Positions 4,806 to 6,082 of a DNA stretch of 6,082 nt are shown one piece after another; position 1 is the stretch's first letter, and each line of letters opens with the position of its first letter. The stretch is from positions 1 to 6,082 of the forward strand of contig MFDZ01000021.1 of assembly GCA_001777455.1 (NCBI GenBank). The letters are read 5' to 3'. A program made the translations under genes and the position numbers. Below the pieces are notes generated by a model. It did not search any database and was not told the origin of the DNA. It saw nothing but the letters and a program-made list of their open reading frames with translations. This DNA comes from Candidatus Daviesbacteria bacterium RIFCSPLOWO2_02_FULL_41_8. Lineage in GTDB: Bacteria > Patescibacteriota > Microgenomatia > Daviesbacterales > UBA10151.

Positions 4806-4934
4806 AACAATAACTTGTACGATCGCACACTATACTGTCATTCGTTGACATACATTTAAACGATCGTATCAATGTACGGGTATGGGATTTTTGTGTTACT
4901 TTTTGGCGATTATTCGAATAATTGAAACAAGGCT
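4806..4934. other. Non-coding stretch with inverted repeats
   Basis: No convincing gene is seen. It holds an 8-bp inverted repeat TACGATCG (4818-4825) / CGATCGTA (4861-4868), a perfect TTGACA at 4845-4850 with a weak TATCAA at 4867-4872 (spacing 16), and a perfect 14-bp palindrome ATTATTCGAATAAT at 4909-4922 just beyond the stop of the minus-strand gene. No T-tract suited to a minus-strand terminator is obvious next to the palindrome. Confidence 0.5.
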
Positions 4935-5240
4935 TTAAAGAAATACCCAGTAAAATGACCAGACGGTGATAAAAAGAGCCGCTATAAAAATTGTTAAGTA
5001 ACCCGGCAATGCAAATGTTCCTTTTTTGAAGCAATATCCGGCAAACAATATCTCTATAGTTCCAATCAGATATGTATTAAATACCCGCCAGTACCAACCG
5101 GGTGTTTTTGATAAATCCTGCTTGACCAATGTGTCGGAAAGAAGATTGTATATCCGCAGATCCTGCATAATATCCCGTATCAGGTGGACAGAGAAGAAAA
5201 TTACGGTCGCATACAACCAATATCTTTGCCAGGTTTTCAC
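4935..5240 (-). CDS. Small predicted membrane protein, unknown family
   Basis: The 101-residue product is rich in aromatic residues and has three probable membrane segments, at about 7-25 (WLYATVIFFSVHLI), 53-71 (FNTYLIGTIEILFAGYCF) and 77-100 (LPGYLTIFIAALFITVWSFYW). A charged loop lies between the first two (about 22-50, with KQDLSKTPGW). There is no signal peptide and no recognised motif, so no function is assigned. Codon choice resembles the neighbouring genes, which supports it being real. The GTG start at 5240 is chosen because an extended -10 promoter sits only 6 nt upstream; there is no Shine-Dalgarno sequence, so it may be made from a leaderless mRNA. It is divergent from the mutase gene and convergent with the ribosomal operon. 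Confidence 0.6.
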   Translation of the reverse strand: MKTWQRYWLYATVIFFSVHLIRDIMQDLRIYNLLSDTLVKQDLSKTPGWYWRVFNTYLIGTIEILFAGYCFKKGTFALPGYLTIFIAALFITVWSFYWVFL

Positions 5241-5246
5241 TGATTT

Positions 5247-5255
5247 ATTATAACA
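5247..5255 (-). promoter_or_regulatory. Extended -10 promoter for the minus-strand membrane protein gene
   Basis: On the minus strand TGT-TATAAT reads 5255 to 5247, a perfect -10 hexamer with the TG extension. No good -35 is seen. Its last base is 6 nt before the GTG start, so transcription would begin at or close to the start codon, implying a leaderless mRNA. An A-run (complement of 5262-5268) lies upstream. Confidence 0.5.
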
Positions 5256-5277
5256 GGTGTATTTTTTTGCTTAGGTT

Positions 5278-5286
5278 TGATAGAAT
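5278..5286 (+). promoter_or_regulatory. Possible extended -10 promoter for the mutase gene
   Basis: TGA-TAGAAT is an extended -10 with a 5/6 match to TATAAT. Transcription would begin around 5293, leaving a leader of about 16 nt before the ATG at 5309. No convincing -35 is seen. It lies back to back with the minus-strand promoter in a 68-nt divergent gap that contains a run of seven T. Confidence 0.4.
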
Positions 5287-5308
5287 GTTTAGACTATTAA
5301 TTTAAAGA

Positions 5309-6082
5309 ATGTCAAAAGTAACAGTTAACGATCATATATTCCGCGGATACGATTTGCGAGGTGTCTCCGGCGTAGATTTAAGCGAAGAGATAATGGAGTA
5401 TTTGGGGCGCGCTTATGCCACTTTTCTTTACCAGAGAAGAATTTGGGAGGTGGTGGTCGGCAGAGATAACAGGCTTACCAGCGAAGCGTATTCCAAAGCA
5501 TTTATTAAAGGGCTGCTGGATTCCGGGATTGATGTGGTAGATATTGGTCTGGCTTTGGCTCAAATTGTTTATTTTGCCCAATACCCCTTGCGTTTTAAGG
5601 GAGCGGTCATGATTACAGCTTCCCATAACCCGGCTCAATATAACGGTATAAAAATGGCAGTGGGATTTTCCGACACCATGACCGGTACGGAAATACAGAA
5701 ATTAAAAGAAATTGCCAAAGACGGCCAATTCAAAAAATTTAACAGAAAAGCCAGTTTCAAAAAAGTTGATATTTTCCCGGAGTATAAAAAAGATATTTTA
5801 AGAAGAACAGGAAAAATCGGCAAATTCAAAGTGGTAGTGGACACAATTTACGGCACGGCAGGAATGTTTTTACCGGAAATTTTAAGGGAAGCAGGATGTG
5901 AAGTTGTTGAACAACACACGGAACTTGATGGCACTTTTCCTTTGGGGACGGCAGATCCTACCGAGCGCGAGGTTCAAGAAAGACTGGCGGAAAGAGTAAA
6001 AAAAGAAAAGGCAGACATTGGTTTTTCTTATGATACTGACGGAGACAGAATGGGAATTGTTGACTCAACCGGCAGGTTGATT
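5309..6082 (+). CDS. Phosphomannomutase/phosphoglucomutase, N-terminal part (3' end outside window)
   Basis: This alpha-D-phosphohexomutase interconverts hexose 6- and 1-phosphates (mannose and/or glucose), supplying sugar nucleotide precursors for cell envelope and exopolysaccharide. The frame is open to the window end, with 258 codons of a usual ~450. FRGYDLRG at 11-18 is the N-terminal family mark, and VVGRDNRLTS at 49-58 follows. TASHNP has the phosphorylated Ser at 105. Domain 2 begins with FKVVVDTIYGTAG, then DGTFPLGTADPTE. DTDGDRMG carries the magnesium-binding Asp242, Asp244 and Asp246. Domains 3 and 4, which set substrate choice, lie mostly outside, so manB/algC-type and pgm-type cannot be separated here. 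The ATG at 5309 gives the normal N-terminus; no Shine-Dalgarno is visible. It is separate from the ribosomal operon and probably has its own promoter. Confidence 0.93.
   Translation, partial: MSKVTVNDHIFRGYDLRGVSGVDLSEEIMEYLGRAYATFLYQRRIWEVVVGRDNRLTSEAYSKAFIKGLLDSGIDVVDIGLALAQIVYFAQYPLRFKGAVMITASHNPAQYNGIKMAVGFSDTMTGTEIQKLKEIAKDGQFKKFNRKASFKKVDIFPEYKKDILRRTGKIGKFKVVVDTIYGTAGMFLPEILREAGCEVVEQHTELDGTFPLGTADPTEREVQERLAERVKKEKADIGFSYDTDGDRMGIVDSTGRLI

Noticed and set aside
4804..5034. Minus-strand 76-residue ORF
   Set aside because: It overlaps the end of the membrane protein gene in another frame and runs through the inverted repeats, with low-complexity composition and no family pattern.
5026..5253. 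Plus-strand 75-residue ORF
   Set aside because: It overlaps the minus-strand membrane gene, has no hydrophobic or family pattern and no ribosome binding site; the minus-strand reading is better.

Overview
The window is a bacterial translation gene cluster followed by the start of a sugar-phosphate mutase gene. The plus-strand order is map (3' part) - infA - rpmJ - rpsM - rpsK - rpsD - rpoA - rplQ - rplM - rpsI. This is the familiar distal end of the spc/alpha ribosomal protein region, fused directly to the L13/S9 pair. A factor-independent terminator follows rpsI. Next come a short low-information stretch, a small minus-strand membrane protein gene with no recognised family, and a divergent plus-strand phosphomannomutase/phosphoglucomutase gene that runs off the window end. 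UGA is used as a normal stop (infA, rpsK), so the standard bacterial code applies.

The organism cannot be named with certainty. The compact operon, the moderately AT-rich composition, the mix of Shine-Dalgarno and non-Shine-Dalgarno starts, the divergent but complete ribosomal proteins with unusual tails, and the tandem-repeat-filled junctions fit an uncultured Candidate Phyla Radiation (Patescibacteria) genome, possibly Microgenomates-like. That placement is inference from general character; no phylogeny was run.

The ten translation/transcription genes give one functional unit: N-terminal Met removal (MetAP), initiation (IF-1), small-subunit proteins S13, S11, S4 and S9, large-subunit proteins L36, L17 and L13, and the RNA polymerase alpha subunit. 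Genes are tightly packed: 2 nt between rpsM and rpsK, 4 nt between rpsD and rpoA, an 11-nt overlap of rpoA and rplQ, and a 1-nt overlap of rplM and rpsI.

The most unusual signal is a set of short tandem arrays that all have a 7-nucleotide period but different unit sequences. They lie within or beside this one operon: GGGGGAA x4 inside map, AGTGNNN/NNNCACT as a long inverted pair between infA and rpmJ, AT(A/G)TCAA x4 before rpsM, TTTTCAA x4 before rpsD, GGGTCAA-type units inside the 3' end of rplQ, and TAGACTC-type units across the rplQ stop. Several are arranged as inverted arrays that can fold into hairpins. They account for most of the longer intergenic gaps, and in two genes they have become coding sequence. 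This common period is the main candidate for an undescribed system.
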